Below, piece after piece: positions 1-8,056 of a stretch of DNA of 64,000 bases. How positions within the stretch are numbered: position 1 is the first letter of the stretch; each line of letters opens with the position of its first letter. The DNA comes from RGIG7332 sp045580305 (GTDB lineage Bacteria > Bacillota > Clostridia > Oscillospirales > JAAYXM01). The stretch is taken from positions 52,489 to 116,488 of the forward strand of contig JAZNNQ010000054.1 in NCBI GenBank assembly GCA_045580305.1. Reading direction: 5' to 3'. The notes under the pieces were generated by a model. That model saw only the letters and a list, made by a program, of their open reading frames with translations, was not told the origin of the DNA and did no database searches. The position numbers and the translations under genes were made by a program.

Positions 1-162
1 TAAAACCTTTGCAGGGGTACTGCCGATGCCTAAAAAGCCGGATTTTGGGGTTTCAAGAACCTCTACAGATACTAAATCGCGATCTTCAATACCAAGCATT
101 TCAAGAGCTGCCGCAACAGCCTCTTCTATTGTTTTTCCCTGTGCTTCAACACTTTTTTTCAT
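1..162 (-). CDS. jag: Jag/KhpB-family RNA-binding protein, N-terminal part (runs off window)
   Basis: Only the first 54 codons are inside the window; no stop is seen and the gene continues past position 1. The N-terminus has the Jag-N domain pattern: a short helix (GKTIEEAVAAAL), then VEVLETPKSGFLGIG with the usual SGFLGIG signature at about residues 40-46. In this family the missing C-terminal part carries KH and R3H RNA-binding domains, and the protein (KhpB/EloR in streptococci) links RNA binding to wall elongation. The ATG abuts the yidC stop codon with no gap, and the yidC-jag pairing is the standard Firmicutes arrangement, so the call is firm although most of the protein cannot be seen. 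Confidence 0.9.
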   Translation of the reverse strand, partial: MKKSVEAQGKTIEEAVAAALEMLGIEDRDLVSVEVLETPKSGFLGIGSTPAKVL

Positions 163-960
163 TTACTTTTTCCCCTCCTGTTTTTTTGACGGTTTGTATT
201 TTGAATAATACCACTGAAGTGCCGGCTCCTGTGCAACTGAAAGCAGGTTATTTACTACCCAATAGAAGCCGAGGCCTGCCGGAACGACAAATGCGATCCA
301 TACCGACATAAGCGGCATAAGCATTGTCATCATACCGGTTGACGGGTTTTCCTGACCGTTTGCAGGTGCGGGCTGATACTTCTTTGATATCCAGGAGAAC
401 AAATAAGATGTAGCACCGGAAAGAATCGGGATTATCCAAAGAATATTGAACTGACTGAAGCTGGGTGTGCCGGATAGGTCAATACCTAAGAAATTAAAAT
501 CAACCATACCGGAAACCGCTGCTATCTGGATCTCAGCGTTGCTGACGCCCATATCAAGCGCTACCTTAAACTGCTCGGCAAGAGCTTTGATTGCAGCCTC
601 GTCCATACCAAACATAAAAGTGAGCGGCTGACGGACAACAGCGTAAAGACCAAGCATTATAGGGAATGTGAGAAGAAGGGGGAGACATCCACCCATCATA
701 CTTACATTTTCCTCTTTATAAAGCTTCTGAACGGCAAGTGCATATTTTTCCTTATCATCTTTATATTTTTTTTCAAGCTCCTTGAGTTTCGGCTGGATCT
801 TCTGCATTCCGATCATACTTTTTTTGCTTTTCATCTGGAAAGGCAGGAGAACGAGCTTTGCAAGAAGAGTAAAGAGAATAAGAGAAATGCCGTAAGATCC
901 GAAAATTTCATAAAGTTGCATTAATACCCATCCAAAAGGACGCGCAATAAAATCAAACAT
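163..960 (-). CDS. yidC: YidC/OxaA-type membrane protein insertase
   Basis: 265 aa, the short Gram-positive form without the large periplasmic domain of proteobacterial YidC. It should insert and fold membrane proteins with or without SecYEG. Visible features are an N-terminal hydrophobic helix, the conserved cytoplasmic charged hairpin (residues about 45-75, rich in K/E, including KIQPKLKELEKKYK), then several hydrophobic segments around GCLPLLLTFPIMLGLYAVVR, and a Lys-rich C-terminal tail (KKQEGKK). No lipobox is seen at the start, unlike Bacillus SpoIIIJ. It sits between yidD (21 bp upstream) and jag (adjacent), the usual origin-proximal operon that begins at rpmH. Confidence 0.95.
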   Translation of the reverse strand: MFDFIARPFGWVLMQLYEIFGSYGISLILFTLLAKLVLLPFQMKSKKSMIGMQKIQPKLKELEKKYKDDKEKYALAVQKLYKEENVSMMGGCLPLLLTFPIMLGLYAVVRQPLTFMFGMDEAAIKALAEQFKVALDMGVSNAEIQIAAVSGMVDFNFLGIDLSGTPSFSQFNILWIIPILSGATSYLFSWISKKYQPAPANGQENPSTGMMTMLMPLMSVWIAFVVPAGLGFYWVVNNLLSVAQEPALQWYYSKYKPSKKQEGKK

Positions 961-981
961 ATTAAAATTACCTTTCTTTTA

Positions 982-1194
982 TTACTCTACCGGGTCATAC
1001 CCGGATTTCCCGCTAAAGGGATGACAACGAAGCAGGCGACGAATCGCCAGATACGAGCCCTTCAGGGCACCGTATTTTTCAATAGCCTCCAGCGCATATT
1101 GCGAGCAGGTAGGCGTAAACCGACAGCAGGGCGGCTTGTGGGGAGATATACTTTTTCTGTAAAAGCGAATTAAAAATAAAAGAAATCTTTTCAT
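982..1194 (-). CDS. yidD: YidD membrane insertion efficiency factor
   Basis: 70 aa, the normal length for the family. It has the hallmark cysteine-rich core with CRFTPTCSQYALEAI, the RLLRCHPF segment and the C-terminal GYDPV. YidD is a small amphipathic membrane-associated protein that assists YidC-dependent insertion; its mechanism is not well defined. Its ATG overlaps the last bases of rnpA by 4 bp, indicating translational coupling, and yidC follows 21 bp downstream. The order rpmH-rnpA-yidD-yidC-jag is conserved across many bacteria. Confidence 0.95.
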   Translation of the reverse strand: MKRFLLFLIRFYRKSISPHKPPCCRFTPTCSQYALEAIEKYGALKGSYLAIRRLLRCHPFSGKSGYDPVE

Positions 1195-1535
1195 TCTTCA
1201 TCCCCAACCAAAATACCCAACTCCTCTGCCAGCGAGAGAAGCGACTTCTCTATCTGCGCGTAGGTGGCATCCTTTGCCCTTACTCGCGCAACTACAATAA
1301 TATCCGCACAGTCCGAGAAACGCGCTTCATTAAGACGAAACGCCTCACGAATACGACGGCGGACGCGGTTTCTGATTACCGCACAACCAACCTTTGTACT
1401 TACCGTAATCCCAAGGCGCCGCGGCCCCTTCTTTTTCTCAATAGCATAAAGAGCAAGATAGGGGGATACCTTAGATTTTCCACGGTTATAAAGGCGGCGA
1501 AATTCATAATTTTTCTTAATTGTATCAGTTTTCAT
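1191..1535 (-). CDS. rnpA: Ribonuclease P protein component
   Basis: 114 aa, typical length. It binds the RNase P RNA and helps it cleave the 5' leader from pre-tRNAs. The family signature is visible: an N-terminal KKNYEFRRLYNRGKS segment, the RRLGITVSTKVG strand, and the RNR-type basic motif AVIRNRVRRRIREAFR at about residues 52-67. The ATG is preceded by AGGAGC on the minus strand. It is co-directional with rpmH upstream and overlaps yidD by 4 bp, so ribosomal L34, RNase P protein and YidD/YidC are probably one transcription unit. Confidence 0.96.
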   Translation of the reverse strand: MKTDTIKKNYEFRRLYNRGKSKVSPYLALYAIEKKKGPRRLGITVSTKVGCAVIRNRVRRRIREAFRLNEARFSDCADIIVVARVRAKDATYAQIEKSLLSLAEELGILVGDEE

Positions 1536-1560
1536 TCAAGAGCTCCTGACAATAAAAAAG

Positions 1561-1610
1561 GGTAAGCATTAAGCGACATTAGTTTTTGCCACTTCCCACT
1601 TACCGCTTAA
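1561..1610 (-). other. Interleaved inverted repeats between rpmH and rnpA
   Basis: Read on the minus strand, the rpmH-rnpA spacer contains GGTAAG pairing with CTTACC, the latter followed by a run of T, which looks like an intrinsic terminator. It also contains TTAAGCG pairing with CGCTTAA. The two pairings are interleaved and share a base, so they are alternatives or a pseudoknot. This could attenuate readthrough from rpmH into rnpA. The pairings are read directly; the function is inference. Confidence 0.45.
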
Positions 1611-1628
1611 TTTGCAACTTATCGTCGC

Positions 1629-1763
1629 TTAGTGTGTAAGACGAGCTCTGCCCTTTGCACGGCGTCTTGCTAAAACCTTCTTGCCGTTACGGGTGCTCAT
1701 TCTTTTTCTAAAACCATGCTCCTTAGCACGATGTCTCTTCTTAGGCTGGAATGTACGAACCAT
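1629..1763 (-). CDS. rpmH: 50S ribosomal protein L34
   Basis: 44 aa, the normal L34 length. The translation reads MVRTFQPKKRHRAKEHGF, then RKRMSTRNGKKVLARRR and ends RARLTH, matching the conserved L34 pattern (QPxxRxRxxxHGFRxRMxTxxGRxVLxxRRxKGRxxL). L34 is a very basic large-subunit protein. A strong GGAGGT ribosome site lies 8-9 bases before the ATG on the minus strand. The gene is short and nested in a longer frame on the other strand, but sequence and position next to rnpA leave little doubt. Confidence 0.97.
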   Translation of the reverse strand: MVRTFQPKKRHRAKEHGFRKRMSTRNGKKVLARRRAKGRARLTH

Positions 1764-1867
1764 TTAAAACACCTCCAAATCAAATTTTCTGTTATAAATA
1801 CCGGACTAAGTCCGCTTTTTCAGGCTTATGCCGCTATCCATAACTGCCTGATACGGGTACATAGGCT

Positions 1868-1897
1868 ATTATATAACAGGTTATTTCCATATGTCAA
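1868..1897 (-). promoter_or_regulatory. Sigma-A promoter for rpmH operon
   Basis: On the minus strand TTGACA (1892-1897) and TATAAT (1868-1873) are both perfect consensus hexamers, separated by 18 bp. The site is about 105 bp upstream of the rpmH ATG and is the obvious start of the rpmH-rnpA-yidD-yidC-jag unit. Confidence 0.85.
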
Positions 1898-1951
1898 GAA
1901 AAACTTTTGCAAAAAACACTTTTTTTTATCCTATTTTTTCCGTAATTTTGT

Positions 1952-1980
1952 TTGCTTTTTTAGGGTTTTTATGCTACAAT
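1952..1980 (+). promoter_or_regulatory. Probable dnaA promoter
   Basis: TACAAT at 1975-1980 (with TATGC just before it) lies 17 bp downstream of a weak -35-like TTGCTT at 1952-1957. It is about 60 bp before the dnaA ATG and back to back with the rpmH promoter. I see no good DnaA box in the rpmH-dnaA spacer itself. Confidence 0.6.
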
Positions 1981-2042
1981 GTAATAGTAAAATTTTCGTT
2001 TCCAAACAAAGGTTTTAACTATATAAAAGGGGATATATTTTT

Positions 2043-3347
2043 ATGAATTCTGCTGCTGATGTTTGGTCTATGGTCTTACAGATCATGTCGCAACAAATGA
2101 ACATTAATGAAATAACCATAAACACCTGGTTTAATGACGCTTCGGCGGTTTCTTTTGACAATAATAAACTTGTTATTGCAACTCCCACACCATTTAAAAA
2201 AGAGCGTATTGTAAGCCTTTATAAAGATAAAATTTTAGAGGCACTTAAACTCCTTTTTTCTATGAATATTGAACTTGATATTTATGCTGAAAATGAAATA
2301 AGTTCCGAACCTATTAAGAATCTTCCCGATGACGATGATTATTCTTTCGAACGCTTTATTGTCGGAAGCTCTAACCAAATGGCGCATGCCGCGGCAAAAG
2401 CAGCTGCCGAGAAACCTGCTTCCGTTCATAATAACCCACTTCTTATTTACGGTGGACCGGGACTTGGAAAAACGCATCTTCTCAACGCTATTTCCGGTAC
2501 AACCAAGAAAAATAATCCCAATGCAAATGTTGTATATGTAAATGCTGAATTTTTTACAAATGAACTTATCGAATGCATCAGAAACGGTGATGTCTCTGTT
2601 TTCCGTAATAAATACAGAAATAGCGACCTTCTCCTGGTAGACGATATTCAGTTTATTGCCGGTAAAGAGCGTACTCAAGAAGAGTTTTTCCATACTTTTA
2701 ACGCTCTTTATGATGCTAAAAAGCAGATAGTACTTACATCAGATCGTCTTCCCAAGGAAATGGCAACTCTTGAAGAAAGACTTCGTACTCGTTTTGAAGC
2801 TGGCCTTATGGTAGATATTCAGCCGCCGGATTACGAAACAAGAATGGCAATTATAAGCCATAAAGCAAATCGCCTTGGTCTTAATTTACCACAGGACTTA
2901 AAAGAACTCATTGCAAACAGCATTACCTCAAATGTCCGCCAACTTGAAGGTGTTGTTAAAAAAATTCTTGCCCAGCGCGATCTTGTTTCAGCAGAAATAA
3001 ATGAAGAAACGGTAAATGAAGCTATAAAGATTGTATTTAAAGAAAATACCGGTCTTAACCCTACTCCCGAAATGGTTGTTTCCGAGGTTTCAAAATACTA
3101 TCAAATTGAAGAAGACGAAATTAAGGGTAAAAATCGCTCAAAAAATATTGTTCTTGCCCGTCAGGTTTCTATGTACTTAATTTATACTATTATTCCTTCT
3201 TCATCATATCCCGATATTGCAAAGTTTTTTAAATGTGATCATACAACAGTTATGCACTCCTGTAACAAAATTAAGGATAAATGTAAAGAAAACGAAGAAC
3301 TTGAAAGAATAGTCAAAGATATTAAAAACAACATTATCGGCAAATAA
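2043..3347 (+). CDS. dnaA: Chromosomal replication initiator DnaA
   Basis: 434 aa, within the family range. Domain I (residues 1-75) contains the INTWF motif involved in helicase and self interaction. A short linker follows, then the AAA+ domain with Walker A GGPGLGKTH at 137-145, Walker B LLLVDDIQF and the sensor region. The C-terminal domain IV carries the DNA-binding signature DHTTVMHSCNKI that reads DnaA boxes. It binds ATP and opens the origin, which appears to be directly downstream in the dnaA-dnaN spacer. A GGGG-type ribosome site precedes the ATG. Position and sequence are canonical. Confidence 0.98.
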   Translation: MNSAADVWSMVLQIMSQQMNINEITINTWFNDASAVSFDNNKLVIATPTPFKKERIVSLYKDKILEALKLLFSMNIELDIYAENEISSEPIKNLPDDDDYSFERFIVGSSNQMAHAAAKAAAEKPASVHNNPLLIYGGPGLGKTHLLNAISGTTKKNNPNANVVYVNAEFFTNELIECIRNGDVSVFRNKYRNSDLLLVDDIQFIAGKERTQEEFFHTFNALYDAKKQIVLTSDRLPKEMATLEERLRTRFEAGLMVDIQPPDYETRMAIISHKANRLGLNLPQDLKELIANSITSNVRQLEGVVKKILAQRDLVSAEINEETVNEAIKIVFKENTGLNPTPEMVVSEVSKYYQIEEDEIKGKNRSKNIVLARQVSMYLIYTIIPSSSYPDIAKFFKCDHTTVMHSCNKIKDKCKENEELERIVKDIKNNIIGK

Positions 3348-3577
3348 TTTTTTCCACAAAAACCTGTTAATTTAACATTAATAACCTGTGGAAAAAAATT
3401 ACTCTGTTTTTTACCTGTTTTTTTCCACATCGTTTTCACATTTTTCTGTTGGCGATTTTTGTCAGTATTTTTAAGACCTAAATACAGTTTTCCACAGTTT
3501 CAACATTACTAATACTTATACTAAAATATTATTATATTTATTATCTTTTATTTTTATTACTGAAAGAAGGAAAAATT
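3348..3577 (+). other. oriC: Probable chromosomal replication origin (oriC), dnaA-dnaN spacer
   Basis: 230 bp, very AT-rich, between dnaA and dnaN. It contains four copies of TTTTCCACA (plus strand at 3350-3358, 3421-3429 and 3488-3496; minus strand at 3387-3395), each one mismatch from TTATCCACA. A degenerate site (GTTTTCACA, 3432-3440) is also present. The last box is followed by the trinucleotide-repeat tract at 3506-3523 and then nearly pure A/T to about 3560, as expected of an unwinding element. In Bacillus the unwinding part of the origin is in the same dnaA-dnaN spacer. A dnaN ribosome site (GAAAGAAGG) closes the region. Confidence 0.85.
3506..3523 (+). promoter_or_regulatory. DnaA-trio-like unwinding tract
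   Basis: TTACTAATACTTATACTA is a run of trinucleotides of the form TTA/CTA/ATA/CTT, ten bases after the last DnaA box (3488-3496). The Bacillus DnaA-trio (CTACTATTACTTCTACTA type) has the same spacing logic and composition: box, short spacer, trinucleotide repeats where DnaA loads on single-stranded DNA. Similarity is by eye. Confidence 0.6.
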
Positions 3578-4693
3578 ATGAAGTTCAGCTGCGAAAAAGC
3601 AATTCTACAGGAAGCTATCTCGACTACCTCATGGGCGGTATCTGCAAAAAGTGCTATACCAACATTAGAAGGATTACTTATTGAAGCGGATACCACTGTT
3701 AAAATCACCGGCTACAATCTTGAAACCGGCGTTTCTACCCGCATTCCCTCTGATGTTGTTATACCTGGTAAGGTAGTAATAAATGCAAAAATTTTAAGCG
3801 ATATCATCCGCTACTTCCCGGACGATGTTGTAACCTTTTCTGTTTCTGAAACACTTACCGTTTTAATTATGTGCGGTAATGCAAAGTACGAAATCATGGG
3901 TCTTCCTGCAGATGAATTTCCAAATCTTCCCGAAATAGAAGACGATCATGTTTTAATTTTACCTCAGAATGTTTTAAAATCCATGATCTCGCAAACTATT
4001 TTTGCTATCAGCACAAACGACAACAAGCCTGTACATACAGGTTCCTTATTTGAAATTGAAAACAATACATTAAATGTGGTTTCTGTTGACGGCTTCCGTC
4101 TTGCTATCAGAACAGAAACTCTCGAAAGCACAAGCACTACTGATAATTTCTCATTTATTGTGCCCGGTCATACTCTTAAAGAAATTGAAAAGATTATGGA
4201 CGATGTTGACGAAGAAATTAAAATTATGCTTGGTAAAAAGCATATCACCTTTACCGTAGGAGAGACCACACTTATCTCTCGTGTGCTTGAGGGTGAATTC
4301 TTAAACTACAAAAATGCTATTCCAAAAACTTGCTCATTTACCACCTGTGTTGGTGTAAGAGATCTTATTTCTTCACTTGAGCGTGTTTCAATTATTATAA
4401 ATGAGCGTATTAAAAATCCGGTGCGCTGTAACTTTACCGAAAGCAGTATGAAGCTCTCTTGTACAACTCCTCTTGGTAAATCTCAGGACGAGTGTATTTT
4501 AAAAAGTGCTGCAGAGCCGCTGGAAATCGGATTTAATAACCGTTATTTCTTAGATGCACTTAAGGCTTGTCCGGATTCCGAAGTTTTGATGGAACTTAAT
4601 ACTCACTTATCACCTATCGTTTTAAAGCCGATTGAAGGAAATTCATATCTCTATCTTATTTTACCGGTTAGACTTAAGTCTGATATGGAATAA
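3578..4693 (+). CDS. dnaN: DNA polymerase III beta subunit (sliding clamp)
   Basis: 371 aa, normal for DnaN, which forms a ring dimer that tethers the replicative polymerase. The start MKFSCEKAILQEAI and the clamp landmarks (KSAIPTLEGLLIEA, PADEFPNLPEI, VDGFRLAIR at about residue 170, and the C-terminal PVRLKSD) fit the family. The start is supported by GAAAGAAGG eight bases upstream. It lies downstream of oriC and only 3 bp before recF, so dnaN-recF-remB-gyrB are tightly packed and probably co-transcribed. Confidence 0.97.
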   Translation: MKFSCEKAILQEAISTTSWAVSAKSAIPTLEGLLIEADTTVKITGYNLETGVSTRIPSDVVIPGKVVINAKILSDIIRYFPDDVVTFSVSETLTVLIMCGNAKYEIMGLPADEFPNLPEIEDDHVLILPQNVLKSMISQTIFAISTNDNKPVHTGSLFEIENNTLNVVSVDGFRLAIRTETLESTSTTDNFSFIVPGHTLKEIEKIMDDVDEEIKIMLGKKHITFTVGETTLISRVLEGEFLNYKNAIPKTCSFTTCVGVRDLISSLERVSIIINERIKNPVRCNFTESSMKLSCTTPLGKSQDECILKSAAEPLEIGFNNRYFLDALKACPDSEVLMELNTHLSPIVLKPIEGNSYLYLILPVRLKSDME

Positions 4694-4696
4694 AAA

Positions 4697-5791
4697 ATGA
4701 AAATTAAATCTCTTGTTCTTAAAAACTTTAAAAATTATAAAAACGCTGAATTTGCCTTTTCAGACAGAATAAATGTAATAAGCGGCGAAAATGCCCAGGG
4801 TAAAACTAATCTTCTTGAAGCAATTTTTTACCTTTCCTGTGTAAAAACAATTCACGCAAAAAAAGAGCGTGACTTAATCTGTTTTGGCGATGAGGAAGCT
4901 TCTGTTATAGCAAACGCGGAAAGCGCAATGAGAAATCTCGATATCAGAATCGACATTTCTACTTCGCCACGCAGGATTTTTGTAAACGGCATAAAGCAGC
5001 AAAAAGTTACCGAATATATTGGAAATATTCAATCTGTATTATTTATTCCCGATGATTTGTCAATGATTAAAGAGGGTCCTTTTATAAGACGACGCTTTTT
5101 AAATATCGCAATTTCGCAGCTGAAACCAAATTATTTAAGTGCACTTTCGCGCTATAACAAAATATTGGAACAAAAAAATAAACTGTTAAAGCAGGAAAAT
5201 AAAGATCCTGTCCTTTTAGATATTTATAATGAAAGGCTCAGTCAATATGGCGCGACAATTATCAAATATCGCGCAGACTTTGTTAAGCAAATAGCCGAAG
5301 AAGCGGAAAAAAATCATTATGAAATGTCAAATAAAAGAGAAAAATTACAGATCGTATACAAAACTGACAGATATATTACGGATGATTGTAATATCGAAGA
5401 AGCTTTGTATAATCATATGAGCGAAAGAATAAATGCCGAGATTGAAAGTGAAATGTCGCTTGTGGGGCCTCACCGTGATGATTTGATTTTCCTTATAAAT
5501 GACATAAGTGCAAAGGATTTTGCTTCACAAGGACAGATAAGAACTGCAATTTTATCTACAAAGCTTGCAGAGCGTGAGGTATTTTATAAAAATACCGGCG
5601 AATATCCAATACTTTTACTGGATGATGTACTTTCCGAGCTGGATGTCACACGACAAAATTATGTTTTAAACAAAATTGACAAGGGCCAGGTTTTTATAAC
5701 CAGCTGTGAAAACTTAATTTCACCGGCTATGGAATGTGGTAAGCTCTTTGAAATTGAAAACGGAATACTTAAAGGAAGCAGGGAGTTTTAG
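4697..5791 (+). CDS. recF: DNA replication and repair protein RecF
   Basis: 364 aa, full-length SMC-like ATPase used in RecFOR-dependent gap repair and RecA loading. Walker A is ENAQGKTNLLEA at about residues 32-43. The conserved VGPHRDD motif sits near residue 256, SQGQ just after it, and Walker B with the D-loop in LLLDDVLSELD near residue 313. The gene starts 3 bp after dnaN, and remB starts 1 bp after its stop. No frameshift is seen. Confidence 0.97.
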   Translation: MKIKSLVLKNFKNYKNAEFAFSDRINVISGENAQGKTNLLEAIFYLSCVKTIHAKKERDLICFGDEEASVIANAESAMRNLDIRIDISTSPRRIFVNGIKQQKVTEYIGNIQSVLFIPDDLSMIKEGPFIRRRFLNIAISQLKPNYLSALSRYNKILEQKNKLLKQENKDPVLLDIYNERLSQYGATIIKYRADFVKQIAEEAEKNHYEMSNKREKLQIVYKTDRYITDDCNIEEALYNHMSERINAEIESEMSLVGPHRDDLIFLINDISAKDFASQGQIRTAILSTKLAEREVFYKNTGEYPILLLDDVLSELDVTRQNYVLNKIDKGQVFITSCENLISPAMECGKLFEIENGILKGSREF

Positions 5792-5792
5792 A

Positions 5793-6065
5793 ATGTATCT
5801 GCATCTGGGTGAAGAAACGGTTATAAGAGATCAGGATGTAATAGGTATTTTTGATCTTGAAATAACATCACAATCCAAAATAACACGCACTTTTCTTGCA
5901 AAGCAGGAAAAGGACAAAAATGTAGTAAATGTAAGCGAAGAACTACCGCGTTCCTTTATTGTATGTAATAACAATAAAAAAAATACAACCTACATTTCAC
6001 AAATATCATCGCAAACACTTACCCGCCGTTCGAAAAGCACTTTGATGACGGCAAATTTAGAATAA
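5793..6065 (+). CDS. remB: RemB/YaaB-like extracellular matrix regulatory protein (DUF370 family)
   Basis: 90 aa. The protein starting MYLHLGEETVIRDQDVIGI matches the RemB/YaaB family found between recF and gyrB in many Firmicutes. RemA/RemB proteins affect matrix gene expression in Bacillus; RemA is a DNA-binding protein, and RemB's own activity is less clear. I start it at 5793 because an upstream in-frame ATG lies inside recF and the family begins at MYLHLG. The C-terminal half is polar and probably flexible. It is one base from the recF stop and 21 bp from the chosen gyrB start, consistent with coupling. Confidence 0.85.
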   Translation: MYLHLGEETVIRDQDVIGIFDLEITSQSKITRTFLAKQEKDKNVVNVSEELPRSFIVCNNNKKNTTYISQISSQTLTRRSKSTLMTANLE

Positions 6066-6086
6066 ACAGACGGGGGAATGAAATTT

Positions 6087-8027
6087 ATGTCTGAACAGAT
6101 TCAAAACTCATACGACGAAACACAAATACAAGTACTTGAAGGCTTAGAAGCGGTCAGAAAACGCCCGGGTATGTATATCGGATCTACCTCTGCCAGAGGT
6201 TTACACCATCTGGTATATGAGATTGTGGATAATGCAATCGACGAGGCGCTTGCCGGCTATTGTACACAGATTGACATTACATTAAACAAGGATAATTCTG
6301 TTACCGTAAAGGATAACGGCCGTGGTATTCCTCACGGTATTCATCCTAAAATGGGTATTTCTACCATCGATGTTGTATTTACCGTACTCCACGCAGGCGG
6401 TAAATTTGGCGGCGGCGGATATAAGGTGTCCGGCGGTCTTCACGGTGTAGGTGCATCGGTTGTTAATGCTCTTTCAACCAAGCTTGAAGTACATGTACAC
6501 GACGGTGAAAACCTCTGGCATCAGGTATATAACCGCGGCGTGCCTCAGGGTTCTGTTGAAAATATCGGAAAAACTGATAAAACAGGTACAGAAATTACCT
6601 TCTGGGCAGATCCGGAGATATTTGAAGAAACCGTTTACGATTATTATACGCTCTTAAAGCGTCTTCGTGAGCAGGCATTCTTAAACGGCGGTATCAAGAT
6701 TAATTTTACCGACCTTCGTGAAAGTGAGCCGGTTTCTGAGCTTTTACATTACGACGGCGGTATTAAAAACTTTGTATCATTCTTATTTAATGAAAAAAAA
6801 TCTAAAAAAGATTCTCTTGAAACCATTCACGAGGATGTTATTTATGTAAGTGGCGAGAAAAACGGCTCCATGGCAGAGGTTGCACTCTCGTGGTCAACAG
6901 CATACGACGAAACTATTGAGTCTTTTGCAAACAATATCTCTACCACCGAAGGCGGTACACACGAAACAGGTTTTAAATCTGCGCTTACCAAGGTTTTACT
7001 TGAATATGGCAGAAAGTATAAGCTGATTAAAGATGATGAAGAGTTAACCGGCGAGGATGCCCGTGAAGGTCTTATTGCGGTAATTTCCGTTAAACTTGAG
7101 GAGCCGCAGTTTGAAGGACAGACAAAGACAAAGCTGGGTAATTCCGAAATTAGAGGCCTTGTTGAAAATATCGTAAAAGAAAAGCTTGCTGATTTTCTTG
7201 AGGAAAACCCAAAAATCGGTCGCGCAATTATTGAAAAAGCAATTCTTGCATCCCGTGCCCGCATTGCAGCAAGAAAGGCGAGAGAAGCAACAAGAAAAAC
7301 ACCTCTCGGTTCAAGCTCACTCCCCGGTAAACTTACCGACTGTATTGTAAAGGATCCTACAAAGACCGAAATTTATATCGTAGAGGGAGATTCTGCGGGT
7401 GGTTCCGCTAAGAACGGCCGTGACAGTAAATATCAGGCTATTCTTCCGCTCTGGGGTAAAATGCTCAATGTCGAAAAGGCAAGAGCAGATAAGGTCTACG
7501 ACAATGATAAGCTAAAGCCGGTTATCCAGGCGCTGGGAACCGGTATTGCAGAAGAGTTCAATATTGAAAAGATCCGTTACGACAAAGTCATTATTATGGC
7601 CGATGCGGATGTTGACGGTGCTCATATCCAGACGCTTCTTTTAACCTTCTTCTTCAGATTTATGAAACCTCTTATCGAGGAAGGACACATCTACCTTGCT
7701 AAACCGCCGCTTTATAAGCTTACTCGCGGTAAGAAAAGTCAGGTTGCCTTCAGTGATGAAGAGCGTGATCGCATAAGCGAAGAGATGAAGGATGGAGATA
7801 AGAACGCCAAGGTTGACATCAGCCGTTATAAAGGTCTTGGTGAGATGAACCCGGAAGAGCTTTGGGAAACCACAATGGACCCGAAAAATCGAGTTCTTCT
7901 AAAAGTTACCTTGGAGGATGCAGAAAAAGCGGATCAGATTTTCAGCATTCTTATGGGCGACGAAGTAGAACCGAGACGACTCTTCATTGAAGAAAACGCT
8001 CAGTATGTCACAAATCTTGATGTTTAA
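6087..8027 (+). CDS. gyrB: DNA gyrase subunit B
   Basis: 646 aa from the chosen start. It supplies the ATPase of gyrase, which introduces negative supercoils. The GHKL ATP-binding site shows E45/N49 in YEIVDNAIDEA, a glycine-rich GGKFGGGGYKVSGGLHGVG segment, and the TOPRIM domain with EGDSAGG near residue 433 and DADVDG at 506-511. An ATG at 6078 is in frame, but the GGGGG ribosome site touches it, whereas it is 10 bases from 6087, so I prefer 6087. The gene lies directly upstream of gyrA, the Firmicutes arrangement. Confidence 0.97.
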   Translation: MSEQIQNSYDETQIQVLEGLEAVRKRPGMYIGSTSARGLHHLVYEIVDNAIDEALAGYCTQIDITLNKDNSVTVKDNGRGIPHGIHPKMGISTIDVVFTVLHAGGKFGGGGYKVSGGLHGVGASVVNALSTKLEVHVHDGENLWHQVYNRGVPQGSVENIGKTDKTGTEITFWADPEIFEETVYDYYTLLKRLREQAFLNGGIKINFTDLRESEPVSELLHYDGGIKNFVSFLFNEKKSKKDSLETIHEDVIYVSGEKNGSMAEVALSWSTAYDETIESFANNISTTEGGTHETGFKSALTKVLLEYGRKYKLIKDDEELTGEDAREGLIAVISVKLEEPQFEGQTKTKLGNSEIRGLVENIVKEKLADFLEENPKIGRAIIEKAILASRARIAARKAREATRKTPLGSSSLPGKLTDCIVKDPTKTEIYIVEGDSAGGSAKNGRDSKYQAILPLWGKMLNVEKARADKVYDNDKLKPVIQALGTGIAEEFNIEKIRYDKVIIMADADVDGAHIQTLLLTFFFRFMKPLIEEGHIYLAKPPLYKLTRGKKSQVAFSDEERDRISEEMKDGDKNAKVDISRYKGLGEMNPEELWETTMDPKNRVLLKVTLEDAEKADQIFSILMGDEVEPRRLFIEENAQYVTNLDV

Positions 8028-8056
8028 AGCTCGTCTTTGAAAGGATAGTTAGTACG

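Noticed and set aside
1764..2042. DnaA-box cluster upstream of dnaA
   Set aside because: Only weak resemblances to TTATCCACA are present; the clear boxes are all in the dnaA-dnaN spacer.
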